The notes under the pieces: model-generated
What the model was told of the DNA's origin: nothing
The model's database searches: none
Seen by the model: the letters and a program-made list of their open reading frames with translations, nothing else
Shown here: positions 38,301-47,969 of the stretch, one piece after another
Position numbering within the stretch: position 1 is the stretch's first letter
How the letters are laid out: every line of letters begins with the position of its first letter
Position numbers and translations under genes: made by a program
Source: Piper betle
Lineage: Eukaryota > Streptophyta > Magnoliopsida > Piperales > Piperaceae
Direction of reading: 5' to 3'
Length of the DNA: 64,000 nucleotides
Assembly: GCA_033002965.1 (NCBI GenBank)
Contig: JAURVB010013507.1
Location: 211,929 to 275,928, forward strand

Positions 38301-38329
38301 TATTGAACATACACAGACAAATATCATAT
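36541..38329. other. Intergenic with microsatellites
   Basis: AT-rich, with no gene recognised. A run of GTA/TA repeats lies near 36775-36805. A (CAA)n(TAA)n tract at about 38236-38302 produces artificial poly-Thr/Ile and poly-Ile/Val readings on the two strands. Confidence 0.45.
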
Positions 38330-38870
38330 TATAACCTAATCCAAGACATATATGGTTCCTGACATGGTTTAGGGTTTATGCCCACAAAATATAGTCATCC
38401 ATATAAATGCGAATACATAAACACACAATAACATGGTCCTTGTCACCACCATTGAGCTGTTGATCCTTGTACCTAAGCCGGCCAACGCCACAAAAATTCA
38501 CCTATATATATATATATATATAATACATCAGTGAATCAAACAAGTTTAATTACCTGTCAGAAATAGCTACCAGTAATACAAAATTGGCAAATAGGGTACT
38601 CCGTTACCAGTGAGAAATTTTAGAAACTTGAGAGTAATCTCACAAGGCAATAAGCAATTAAAAATAACTTATACAGACCAACACACATGCATAGTGAAAT
38701 CTTACTTTCATAAAGAAGCTTATACCCTTGCATCTTCAATATATCACCTGTCATGGTACTGAAGTAGTAATAAAACAGTTAAATTAATGCCACAAATTTT
38801 TAAACTATATTATACTACACAATACCCTCATACTTTATGGAACAATTAAATTAGCACCTTAGCGCCGTGG
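38330..38870 (+). mobile_element. Decayed LTR fragment, same family
   Basis: The order 'cacctatatatata', 'tcagaaatagctaccag', 'aaattggcaaatagggtactcc', 'ggcaataagca', 'atgccacaaat', 'acacaataccctcatac' parallels 54760-55075 and 55930-56010, the 5' part of the nested LTRs. It is therefore an older, degraded member of the long-LTR family in plus orientation. Confidence 0.55.
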
Positions 38871-39690
38871 TTTGAACACCCATTTCAAACCTTGGCTAGT
38901 GCAAGTGCAGCTGCCTTTTTTTGGGGGGGGGCTTCAATTAGGCTTTTTCCATCAGATTCGAGCAACACAAGCCGAACAGGACCCCATGATGTGCTACAAG
39001 ACATGTAAGAAACTCAATCTTAAGGTATAACTAGACTCAATTCGAATGAAACAAAAATAAAAAGGTCGGGCACGTAGCGTCCAATGGGTATTGAATGTCG
39101 AAGGAGGCTAGGGCTGAGCAAAACATATACCATTATATACTCCAACCATGGTAAAAAGGGTTGGCCCCAACTAATTTGATCCGGGTAAAGACCGAACTGA
39201 CTTGAAAATAATCAGGCAAACAACCCCGGTTTACACTTGTAGTGAATGGTTTTCATCTATTATCATTCAGAATTAAGGGCAGACAATATACAATGGTTTC
39301 TTTCTACTAGTTGTAATGAAAAAGGCTCGACATGAAGTAATGGGAGTTAGACTGCTAAGATATGCTGATTCCCATAACTTTAGTTAGTTATTTCTACTAC
39401 ATGCAATAAAAAACAAATTATAACTTCCAATAACTTTCTCAAAATTATCAATTTCATCTCTAGAAAATGCCGTTAGCCTTCCCATTATTTGATAATTTCT
39501 CTAGCTTGAGCAGCCTCTTCTACTTGTGACCCCTTTGCCACCTTCACAATCACCCTTCACATGCTTTACTACAACACAAAGCAATACTAAAATGGATTTG
39601 CTATAAACCTCAAGTCTCTTCCCCTTTTTCCACCATGACCATATTCACTCCCCCTTCTACAATTGGCCTCTAAAGAAACCTTGCCTCCTT
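38871..39690. other. Intergenic, no gene recognised
   Basis: Contains a G9 run near 38925 and a 'tagggctgagcaaaac' string near 39109 that resembles a hAT end, without an identified partner. The region leads into the first DVL unit. Confidence 0.3.
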
Positions 39691-39716
39691 CCTAAGAAGA
39701 CACTCCCAAAGCTCCA

Positions 39717-39722
39717 TATAAA
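39717..39722 (+). promoter_or_regulatory. TATA box of the DVL pseudogene
   Basis: TATAAA 50 bases before the ATG at 39772, at the same relative place as the TATATAAA of the intact copy. The surrounding 'ctaagaagacactc' is shared. Confidence 0.5.
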
Positions 39723-39771
39723 CACACACGACCCATCTTGATGTGGTGTCCTTGGGTAGACTAAGACGTCC

Positions 39772-39948
39772 ATGGCAGGAAACAAAGCGGCTAGAACCAC
39801 ATCCATGGCTTCTATCAAGAAAAAGAAGGATTCCCACAAATTAACAAGGAGGTGCGCCTCGCTTGTGAGGGAGCAGAGAGCTAGAATCGACATCCTCTGA
39901 TGCTGCGCTACCATGCTCTTGTGCTGGTATATTCATGGAGACGAGTAG
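39772..39948 (+). pseudogene. DVL/RTFL small peptide, nonsense copy
   Basis: The frame reads MAGNKAARTTSMASIKKKK, then TRRCASLVREQRARIDIL, a TGA at 39898-39900, then CCATMLLCWYIHGDE and a TAG. It aligns codon for codon with the intact paralogue at 41676-41855. The TGA replaces the CGA for the first Arg of the conserved RRC motif, a single C-to-T transition. A Tyr-to-Asp change and the loss of the second Arg nearby agree with relaxed selection. Translation would stop after 42 residues, before the conserved C-terminal half of the RTF domain, so the product should be inactive. Confidence 0.85.
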
Positions 39949-40439
39949 AAGAGATGACCCAACTGTACCACATATCAATGCTCGTGCGGGTTTAGTATTG
40001 TTTGGTATGGAGAGTTTTTTCCCTACTTGTGATGTCTGATTGGTTTAATTTAGAGGTGTGAGTTCCCATTGTCCCAATTTTTTCACGTATTTGGCAACAT
40101 GCTGTGGCATTTGCTGGGGGTTGGAGAAGCTTGCTTGCAGCTAATGGTATATCCTAAGTTTTTTTTCACCGAATTGGTTTGTGCAGTAAGTTTTATATAT
40201 AGCTTTACCTGAGGGGATGACATGTATGGTGATCAAGGACATATTTCTTTTCTAATTAGGGGAGAGAAGGATTAATTATAAGGTAAGAGGAGAGCATATG
40301 AGCTATGATGCTTATCTTTTCCTTTGTAAACATCTTCGTTTTTACAAGGGTAGAATGCCTTGTGTAGTTTTGGAATTTGATAACTTTACATTTTTTAATC
40401 CAATATGAACTACAATAATCACAGCTGATCACCTTATAA

Positions 40440-40865
40440 CACTACAAAAAAATTAAAAAAATTGGCTCCTCCCCCCAAGAGACGCGTCCCTATGGGTGTC
40501 TCGTGGGGAGGAGCCAACACTTGCTCCAAAACTATATTGCTTTGGTCTACGACAAGGCATGGAATGTGCTAATCATTTTCATGATTATCTCTATTCAATC
40601 AATATCAAGAATTGATAAGGCGATAGTGTCAAAACTTATGTCTAATTTGATTTGGTGGGATCTACTCTTTAACTACGGGTACCCTCACAAAAAAATAGTT
40701 ACGAAGTTATCGACTGTACATGCAGGAATCTTTGTGCACTGGTCTGCTCTTTTTTATTAGTTTTGTATCTTACTTGTATGATTCCTTCACTATTCGAATA
40801 TTCTTTATTTGATGAATATGTACCGGTTATTTTGTCACCAACTAGCTAGCTAGTTTTTGTAAGTG
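40440..40865. mobile_element. Non-autonomous CACTA-type element, TAA TSD
   Basis: It starts CACTACAAAAAAATT and ends TTTTTGTAAGTG, which in reverse reads CACTTACAAAAA. The flanking bases are TAA on both sides (40437-40439 and 40866-40868), the 3-bp duplication expected of CACTA/EnSpm elements. Just inside the left end a GC-rich inverted repeat, GGCTCCTCC...GGAGGAGCC (about 40464-40516), forms a subterminal hairpin. There is no transposase ORF in its 426 bp. It lies between the two DVL copies. Confidence 0.78.
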
Positions 40866-41617
40866 TAAATGTTATGGCTCATTTATTTGGTTAACTTATT
40901 ATTTCAAAACTCTAACCCTAGCACGCCGAGGTTGCTGGGAATTATTTACATTTTAACTTTATTTAATACATTAAATTAACTAGTTATTAATTTTGTCGAG
41001 GCATGCGCTGACATGAGGGCTAAATATATTCTGAATATATTTTTCAACAAGATATTAAACATTGGAGCCTAGCAAAAAAATTTGCAATTATTTGTGCGGA
41101 CGATATGAATATGCATGCGTTGGAGCACTTTACTCATCAAGCTCTAGCAAGCATATTTTGTCCAAATGTACTTTTCCTATAACTTCACATGTGAATCAAT
41201 TAGATATTTTCTCGTTGCTAAAGAATCCATCTTCTCACTAGGAAATTACCTTCCATGCAAGAGTAGCTAGAATACTTACATTAAAACTATAATACAATAA
41301 AATCAAGTCATTGTTAATGTGAACATATATATTGGTCAAGTGTAGATATCACAAGCTCACTGTGAACATGTTAAATCAATGCTACAATGCTGGCCCAATA
41401 CATTACAAATTTATATTGATATATATGTAGTGCAGGTGCATGTTTATCATGTGTATTAATGTCCTGTTTATACAAGATAAGCTTGTATATGTTTGATAGT
41501 AGTACAGGCTTCAATGCACTAAATAAGTGAAATGCTTGTATGGCTGGAATACATCTGTCTGGTCTTCCTCCTCACAGATATATACACGCATGACCTAAGA
41601 AGACACTCTCAAATCTC

Positions 41618-41625
41618 TATATAAA
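41618..41625 (+). promoter_or_regulatory. TATA box of the intact DVL gene
   Basis: TATATAAA 51-58 bases before the ATG at 41676, implying a very short 5' UTR of about 25 nt. Confidence 0.6.
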
Positions 41626-41675
41626 CACACATGATCCACCTTGATTGTGGTATCCTTGAATAGGCTAAGACTATC

Positions 41676-41855
41676 ATGGCCGATCAGAACCAAGCTGCTA
41701 AGACTACAACCATGGCTTCCATCAAGAAAAAGATAACTGCCCACAAATTTACAAGGAGCTGTGCCTCGCTTGTAAGGGAGCAGAGAGGTAGAATCTACAT
41801 CTTTCGACGTTGTGTCACCATGCTCTTGTGCTGGTATATTCAAGGAGACAAGTAG
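41676..41855 (+). CDS. DVL/RTFL (DEVIL/ROTUNDIFOLIA-like) small peptide, 59 aa
   Basis: A single-exon ORF of 59 codons. The N-terminus (MADQNQAAKTTTMASIKKK) is basic and variable. The C-terminal half (residues about 27-54) is the RTF domain: SCASLVREQRGRIYIF followed by RRCVTMLLCW, with the conserved K/R-E-Q-R, Arg-Arg-Cys and Cys-Trp positions. DVL/RTFL peptides are plant-specific, associate with the plasma membrane and limit polar cell proliferation in leaves, fruits and roots when overexpressed. The start is the first ATG after the TATA box; a second in-frame ATG at codon 13 keeps the whole domain. A broken tandem copy lies 1.9 kb upstream and a third unit without coding sequence 2.1 kb downstream. 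Confidence 0.92.
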   Translation: MADQNQAAKTTTMASIKKKITAHKFTRSCASLVREQRGRIYIFRRCVTMLLCWYIQGDK

Positions 41856-42080
41856 ATGGAAGAGACGGCCCAATGTCATTATCAGCATATATATCCCATG
41901 TCTGCTACACGTTCATTGGAGCTTTAGCAATATTGTGTGGTATGAAGAGCTTTCTACTTGTGATATCTGCTTGTCTTTCACCTCATATTATCCCAATTTT
42001 TTCACGTCTTTGGCAGCAAGCCATGGCGTTTGCTGGGCAGTGAGAGAGGCTTGCCAAGCCTTCACATAATGGTGTATGCT

Positions 42081-42386
42081 AGGCGGGTATGGAAAATTAT
42101 GTATGATAAAACCGTAGTTATTAAATGGGTTATATAGGGGTGATGCCTTGGGCAAGTGTAAGTCAAAAAATTTTCTTAATCATATTTTTGCCTTAGAATA
42201 AATTGGATACTTATTATAATTATATGTTTAATTTTTATGGGAAATTCTTTATGCACCACTTCAAAATAAATTTTTTAGTTTTCACCAATTTGTAAGTAAC
42301 TAGAAAAATTAAGACGGCATGAAAGCATCCTAGATGGCCTTACTTAACAAATGAATGAATGTAATGGTTGCGGTTACTTCCTAAAT

Positions 42387-42432
<46 letters not shown>

Positions 42433-43789
42433 ATATATTATTTATCTAATTTGGTTATTTCATAAAAATGACTCTGACTCCACCTGGTTGGCTGCTAAAA
42501 GAGTAATTTCATCTATAAGATGACTGGTGTCACATATATTTCATTAAAAAATGCAAAACATGTAAGTTTTTAAAATAAATATTATTTTTGCTCATAAAAC
42601 TTTCAAATCGACAAATATATGAAAATATTTTAAAGTTGGAATGTTTTCATAATTATCTTTCTAGTGCAATATTAACAACAAAAGTAATATTAAAAAATTT
42701 TAAAAAGTATATGCCTCAATGAACCCTCTATGTAAGTGAAGGAACAGTGTGCCTTCTTGAATGCCCTAGCCCTTATTTTTATTTTTACTTTTATTAAAAG
42801 AACAACGTTGGGTATCACTAGTCTACAGCTTCATCTTCTTAGTTAGTAGATGCCCTAGGCGGGTCTGAAAAGAGGGCAAAAATTTTTTTCTAGAATCAAT
42901 ACATATATTTTAAAAAGAATATAGTAAAACAAATTATGCTTCCACATTTTAAATTAGGGTACTTTAGAAAATATCACTAGCTCAAAGAAAGGAAAGTAGT
43001 CAAAGAATATGAGGTTTTTTATCAGATGTCTCCGAAGAAACCAAATAATATGAATTAATCCTCCAAATCTAGACTTTTCTTATAATCTATATTTGATTCA
43101 CCACACAGAACTAGCCAGATCATAACTTTCATAAAAAAGATTATTGTTATTATCAAAAGCAAAAATACACATGATGATGCTACAAACTGACTATCTTGCG
43201 ACGGTATCCTCAGAGGTAGGACCATAGTTGTAAAAGTTGTTCTTGAGTTCAACTTCATTTTTGAAGCTTCCGTGCTAAATCTGGGTTCCGAGTTTTTGAG
43301 TGTCATGAGATCTTCTGGGTGGAAATGACGATAGAAGTGGCACCGGCTGTCCTGGCTTGTAGATTGATTAGGGTAAAGGAGGACAAATGTGAATTTGGTG
43401 ATATGGGACGGTGAACAAAACCCTATCCAAACTCTTAACAATGTGTGGACTTGGGGTGCCTCAGGTACTTCAGGCCTCTCTGTCTTCCCTCTCCCCCTTA
43501 GAAAATTTTGTGGGATCTTTTTTTTCTGCCGACCTTTGTGCGTCTGTTTGATTGTCTCGTCAAATAACTCTTTATAATCTTTTTGTCATAGGTTTCTTTT
43601 GGATGATCAATTTGAATTGATTTTTTCATCACTAGCCCGTCTTGCTTTTGCGGCTAATTATATTTTGGATAACTTATTGTTTCTAAAAGTATTGCATGTG
43701 GACCCTTAAAACGAGTGTCGAGATGGGAAATTGTATATCCTTTCACTGTATTAATTTGTAAATTTATTTATATTACATGTGTCGGCACA
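42081..43789. other. Intergenic; (CT)n tract; unrecognised ORF
   Basis: A (CT)19 tract lies at 42391-42428. The minus-strand reading at 43055-43441 (128 aa) has a hydrophobic stretch near its C-terminus (SSCVFLLLIITIIFF), but I recognise no family and do not call it. The rest is AT-rich. Confidence 0.4.
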
Positions 43790-44430
43790 AGGGCTTAGTA
43801 TCTTTTCCGGACAAAAATTTCTTGTATTTACTACGTGAAAAATATATGCATGCATTGCGAGTTCACTCGTCGAGATGATCTAGTACAGACCAAATTGATA
43901 ATGTGATGTACTTTTTCTAGACATCTGAATTAATTAGGTACTTTCTGATTACTTTCGAAGCGGCCCGTCTCCAAACTTGAAAACTATCCAAGAGTAAATC
44001 CAATTATATATCGACCTAAGTATAAATACACTACTAGTCAAGCCAATGCTTAACCGCTATAAGAAAATAGGGCATAATTACAGACGACAAATTTGTCACT
44101 GAAACTCTAAATTAGTCACAGGCGAATTTTGCGTTACTAATGCCCTGGATTTTTTAGTAACTTCCTATAAGTGTGAAGCCGGTGTTAAGTGCGAAGGCCG
44201 ATGTTAAATCAATGTGACATTTGGCATACACAATGACAAATTATCATCTATATTGCTACACCAAATAGCATGTTTATTATATGTGTGGTCTGTTTACTTG
44301 ATAAGCATGTATAATTATTTTTTTCCAAAAAAGGTTCGCATGTATGGTTGATATAGTTGTACAGGCTTCAATGCAAACAATGTTCTACAGTCTACCTTAT
44401 CTTCCTCCTCACACACAGACATGCACCAGA
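43790..44430 (+). repeat. Tandem DVL unit C: upstream region only, no coding sequence
   Basis: Matches the 5' flank of the intact DVL gene up to 'cttcctcctcacac', but no RTF-domain coding sequence follows. At about 44055-44205 the match is interrupted by a segment that begins 'cgctataagaaaatagggc'. This resembles a small DNA-transposon end and probably marks an insertion. Confidence 0.5.
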
Positions 44431-45006
44431 TTCTAAATCAAAGGAGAGGCGTGGAAACCGGAGAACCTCATCTTCTACTGGAACGTAGGGACAGTGAGTT
44501 TAAGTCCTCAAAGCAAAAGCCTTTACACCTGTTTGGATATAGCCCAAGGCGGCAATTCATAGTTTTCACAAAACTGGTATAGTTTTGACTTCTCCGATAA
44601 GGGGGAGCATTTGCTGGTTTTGGAAGAGATTGGCAACAAGTCTATGTATGCACCTCTACATCGCCCGGCTTCACACTTCACCATGCCTTCCCAATGTCTA
44701 TCACCGGATAGCCCAAAGACCCATTCTACAATTTTTTGCACTAGTACAATAGTCCTAACTATCTATGCAGAGATATTTTATCTTGCTATCTTCAACGAAG
44801 TACTTCATGATTAGCTTTCATGTCCTTGTCTACGGACTTGACGTTAAAATAACACGCTGAGCAGTATCACAACTCGGTAAGAGCTGGCAACAACAACGAT
44901 TGCTGCTACATAGCATGATCCTTGTCTACATCCCCCTAGGAAAATGTGAAGAAGCATTTTGGACATAGTAGGGCAAAAATGTAGAAGTTTGAATTAGATT
45001 TTGGCC
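44431..45006. other. Flank upstream of the first SAUR gene
   Basis: 44523-44741 is open on the minus strand but unrecognised. 44860-45006 resembles 47225-47436 ('gagctggcaaca', 'ggaaaatgtga'), so the SAUR duplication included the upstream region. Confidence 0.4.
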
Positions 45007-45016
45007 TATATATAAA
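45007..45016 (+). promoter_or_regulatory. TATA box of the first SAUR gene
   Basis: TATATATAAA in the context 'ggcctatatataaacc', about 100 bases before the ATG. The second SAUR copy has the same context ('ggcctatataaacc'). Confidence 0.7.
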
Positions 45017-45117
45017 CCCTCCTCCATTGTTCATTCATAGTCACACTTTCAACCAATACAAGGAACAAAACCCGAGAAGGATTTTTTCTCTTACACAATA
45101 TTCCCACCAATCACACT

Positions 45118-45531
45118 ATGCCTCTCCACAAGATGAGGTTTAGAGGAGCTATGAAGAAGTTGCACCTTAGGGCACCAAAGTTGGAGCCCTCACCGCAGTC
45201 TCCGACTAGCACCCTTTTCTTCGACACCGACGATTCCGAGAGTGAATCTCGCCGGCCGGGTCGCATTCCCGGTGACATTCCGAAAGGGTTCTTCGCAGTG
45301 TACGTCGGAGAAGAGTGCCGGCGGTATGTGATTCCGGTGGGCTATCTTAACCATCAGGTATTCAAAGTGCTTCTTGCCCGGGCCGAGGAGGAGTTTGGTT
45401 TCGACCACGGCGGGGCGATTCGATTGCCGTGTAATGTTGGCTTCTTCGAGCACCTCCTATGGCTGCTTGGTAGAGCAGACCCTACCGTTCAGAGCTTGGA
45501 GATTGAAGAACTCGTCCAATTCTATAATTGA
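45118..45531 (+). CDS. SAUR-family auxin-responsive protein, 137 aa
   Basis: An intronless gene, as is usual for SAURs. The N-terminus (MPLHKMRFRGAMKKLHLRAP) is basic. A variable Ser/Asp-rich linker follows, then the SAUR domain at about residues 49-117: GRIPGDIPKGFFAVYVGEE, RRYVIPVGYLNH, VFKVLLARAEEEFGF, IRLPC and FFEHLLWLL. The tail is DPTVQSLEIEELVQFYN. SAURs are small, short-lived products of early auxin-response genes. Many inhibit PP2C-D phosphatases and so activate plasma-membrane H+-ATPase and cell expansion. The tail resembles the SAUR76-79 group, an assignment from memory. The start follows a 100-nt leader after the TATA box. The coding region is far more GC-rich than its flanks. 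Confidence 0.93.
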   Translation: MPLHKMRFRGAMKKLHLRAPKLEPSPQSPTSTLFFDTDDSESESRRPGRIPGDIPKGFFAVYVGEECRRYVIPVGYLNHQVFKVLLARAEEEFGFDHGGAIRLPCNVGFFEHLLWLLGRADPTVQSLEIEELVQFYN

Positions 45532-47224
45532 CATGGAATTGATTAGTGTTCTTTGATTTTAGATGTGCACAAGCTTGAAAATAGTGATTGGTTCCTAGAT
45601 GAGATTTCTCTCCAAATATCAACGTCAAATTTGCAAAACAATTTATTTCAACTTTCCATGACTTGATTAGTGCCTCTTTCATTTTCTTAGTCTTCTGTAA
45701 AAATTTACAAACTACATTATATCCAATGGAGAACATTAATTTTTTCCTCGAAATTGCGTCATTCTTCAAATGCTTCATCTACTCTAAATTGTTTTCGAAA
45801 ATTTACTGCATCGGTATTATTTACACTATTAATTGGATGGTCCATTGGATGGTCGGTGCAAGGCCAGAAATTGGAACGCATTGATTCGGCTCGTTCCCGT
45901 CCTTCGCTTCAGGGCTTGTCCCTCGGTGTGGTCAGTACTCCATACTGTCGGGCCCTAGGTGTGGCAAACCTAAAAATTGTCAATGATCCTATCTTGTACA
46001 TTCCATTTCTATTTAATCTCCCACACCATGTTGTAGTATTTAACATATACAAGTCCGTTGGTGCTTTTAAAAGAAGTATATGAACATTTAATAAGATAGA
46101 TGAGGTTGCTTTGGAAGAAGGAGAAGGCCAAAAAAAAGGCAAAAGAAGAAGAAGAAGAGAGAGATAGATGAGGTTACTTCTAGACATATAAAAGGGTGAT
46201 CTTGAATCAATGAATCCTTAGCTAGTAATGTACTTGGAGGGAGTAATTGGTTTGGTATACACACACACACACGCTCTAAACTAGTTGAAAATCTATATCC
46301 CCACTAGTGAGGTTAACAAAGTTAAAAATCTAGAATCTATAATCCCCTCTAGTGAGGTTAATTTTTTTTCATTTAGATATGGTAAATTTAACCACACAAT
46401 TTTCATGTTGAAATGATAGCAGTAGAAGCCTCTACCTTTACTATTTTACTGATTTACTATTTTATTTAAGATAGTTGTTAGTTTATGGAAATAAAGTTAC
46501 AAATGTGTTGATTGTTGTAGGCAAGGACTAGCCTTATACAATATTGAATTAAGGTTGCATATTGTTATCTCCTTCTAAAGTTTCATTGTGCAAGTGGCTC
46601 CAAAATTGTGATCATGGAGGCACATCGCTAGACAAAATGAGGTAAAAACTATCATAAAATAACAATGATTAAATAGTAATTGGCAAGGTAATGATAAATG
46701 GTAAAGGAATTAGTAAATAGTAATGATAAACGCCTTTGGCCAAATCTTAACTGCATGCTTACAGCTCTAGGACCAGTTACCCAATGTAATTACCCGGCCT
46801 AAGTGAAACTTAATAGACTTAAGTCAATCTATTTTAAATAATCAACTCAAATTGAAGATTTTTGAACATGTCCCCGCCAATATGCCGAATCTTACCCGAG
46901 TAAATATTGATTTGGGGTCTAATTTAGAGTATCTTACACTTCATTCACCTCAAGAAATTCAATCCCCGAAATTCAGGGATGGTACAAGCTACTATAGGTA
47001 ATTGTTGTTGCCAAGATGGAGTCAACCAATGTATAATTGCATCCAATCCGAGAATCCCAAGTGATGGCATCTTGAAAAGGGGTGAGGCTGAGCGCCGCAA
47101 GGAATGAAGGGCATGAAAACATGTAGATAAATTATTAGCCGATATATTTTGACTTAAATGGAGATATTTTTCTTACCATAATTGAAGATAGTATCATTAC
47201 TCTTTATGTCCTAGTCCTTTGTCC
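45532..47224. other. Spacer between the SAUR copies
   Basis: Holds a less AT-rich stretch at 45846-45990 ('ttcggctcgttcccgtcc') of unknown origin, a short (AC)n at about 46258 and otherwise AT-rich DNA. Short ORFs here have no domain. Homology with the upstream region of the first SAUR starts again near 47225. Confidence 0.4.
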
Positions 47225-47436
47225 AGGTAGTTCTCTTCAAGAGGCACAACGTGAGCAAATTCGCAACTTGATAGAGCTGGCAACAGCCACAATGTTTTCC
47301 CACATTGTATCATCTTTTGTCCTATACATCACCTTACTAAATAAGGAAAATGTGAATTAGTCCGAGTACTGTATTGTGCTTGGCCATATTAAGGATCTGG
47401 GGCCAAACAAATTGGAATGTGCATTATATTTCGGCC

Positions 47437-47444
47437 TATATAAA
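47437..47444 (+). promoter_or_regulatory. TATA box of the second SAUR gene
   Basis: TATATAAA, 115 bases before the ATG at 47559, with the same flanking bases as in the first copy. Confidence 0.7.
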
Positions 47445-47558
47445 CCTTCCTTCCTTGTTCATTCATTGTCAATCCTCTTTCAACCAACTAGAATAGAAAG
47501 AACAAAACCCAACAAGGATAACAATATTCTCTCATACGTCAGTTCTTCCAATCACACT

Positions 47559-47924
47559 ATGCCTCTCCACAAAATGATATTGAAGGGTGCCATCAAGAAG
47601 TTGCACTTTATGGCGCCCAAGTTGGACCTCCCAGCACACTCTCCGACCAGCACCCTCGTCTTCGACAACAATTCCGTTGGTGATACTTACCAGCAGGCTC
47701 GCATTCCTGGGGACATTCCAAAAGGGTTCTTTCCAGTGCACGTCGGGGAAGAATGCCGCCGGTATGTGATTCCGGTGCACTATCTTAAGCACCCGGCATT
47801 CAAAGTGCTTCTCGGCCTTGCCGAGGAGGAGTTCCGTTTCGACTACGGTGGTGCAATTCAATTGCCGTGTGATGTCGTCTCCTTTGACCACCTCCTATGG
47901 CTGCTCAGTAGATTAGACACTTAA
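47559..47924 (+). CDS. SAUR-family protein, C-terminally truncated tandem copy, 121 aa
   Basis: A paralogue of the gene at 45118-45531 with the same N-terminus (MPLHKM...KGAIKKLHFMAPKL). The SAUR domain is complete: RIPGDIPKGFFPVHVGEE, RRYVIPVHYLKH, AFKVLLGLAEEEF, IQLPC and DHLLWLL. The frame is open from 47376, but the ATG at 47559 is preferred: it aligns with the paralogue's start and follows the TATA box by a normal leader. The stop TAA (47922-47924) falls where the paralogue has ACC (Thr). The next 14 codons (47925-47966) still read VQSLEMEELFQFYN and end at a TGA. The core domain is intact, so the protein may still work without its tail; early decay is the alternative. Confidence 0.88.
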   Translation: MPLHKMILKGAIKKLHFMAPKLDLPAHSPTSTLVFDNNSVGDTYQQARIPGDIPKGFFPVHVGEECRRYVIPVHYLKHPAFKVLLGLAEEEFRFDYGGAIQLPCDVVSFDHLLWLLSRLDT

Positions 47925-47969
47925 GTTCAGAGCTTGGAGATGGAGGAGCTCTTCCAATTTTATAATTGA
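47925..47969 (+). other. Untranslated remnant of the SAUR C-terminus
   Basis: Fourteen in-frame codons plus the original TGA, matching the last 14 residues of the paralogue at 12 of 14 positions (Ile-to-Met and Val-to-Phe differ). It shows that the TAA just before is a recent change. Confidence 0.85.

Larger units (their letters stand above)
41030..42080 (+). repeat. Tandem DVL unit B, matched by 39690-40155 and 43790-44430
   Basis: The coding and 3' part (41590-42080) matches 39690-40155, including 'cccaattttttcacgt' and 'ggcatttgctggg'-type strings after the stop. The upstream part (41030-41600) matches 43790-44430 through 'atgcatgcgttg', 'gttaaatcaatg', 'acaggcttcaatgca' and 'cttcctcctcaca'. 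Together they describe a three-copy tandem array of one DVL unit with different parts kept. Confidence 0.65.

Noticed and set aside
38070..38320. ORFs with poly-Thr/Ile on one strand and poly-Ile/Val on the other
   Set aside because: Produced by the (CAA)n(TAA)n microsatellite.
43055..43441. Minus-strand ORF of 128 aa with a hydrophobic stretch
   Set aside because: No signal-peptide position, no family recognised, no promoter signal; kept only as a note.
44523..44741. Minus-strand ORF of 72 aa
   Set aside because: No recognisable motif and no conservation with the duplicated region upstream of the second SAUR.
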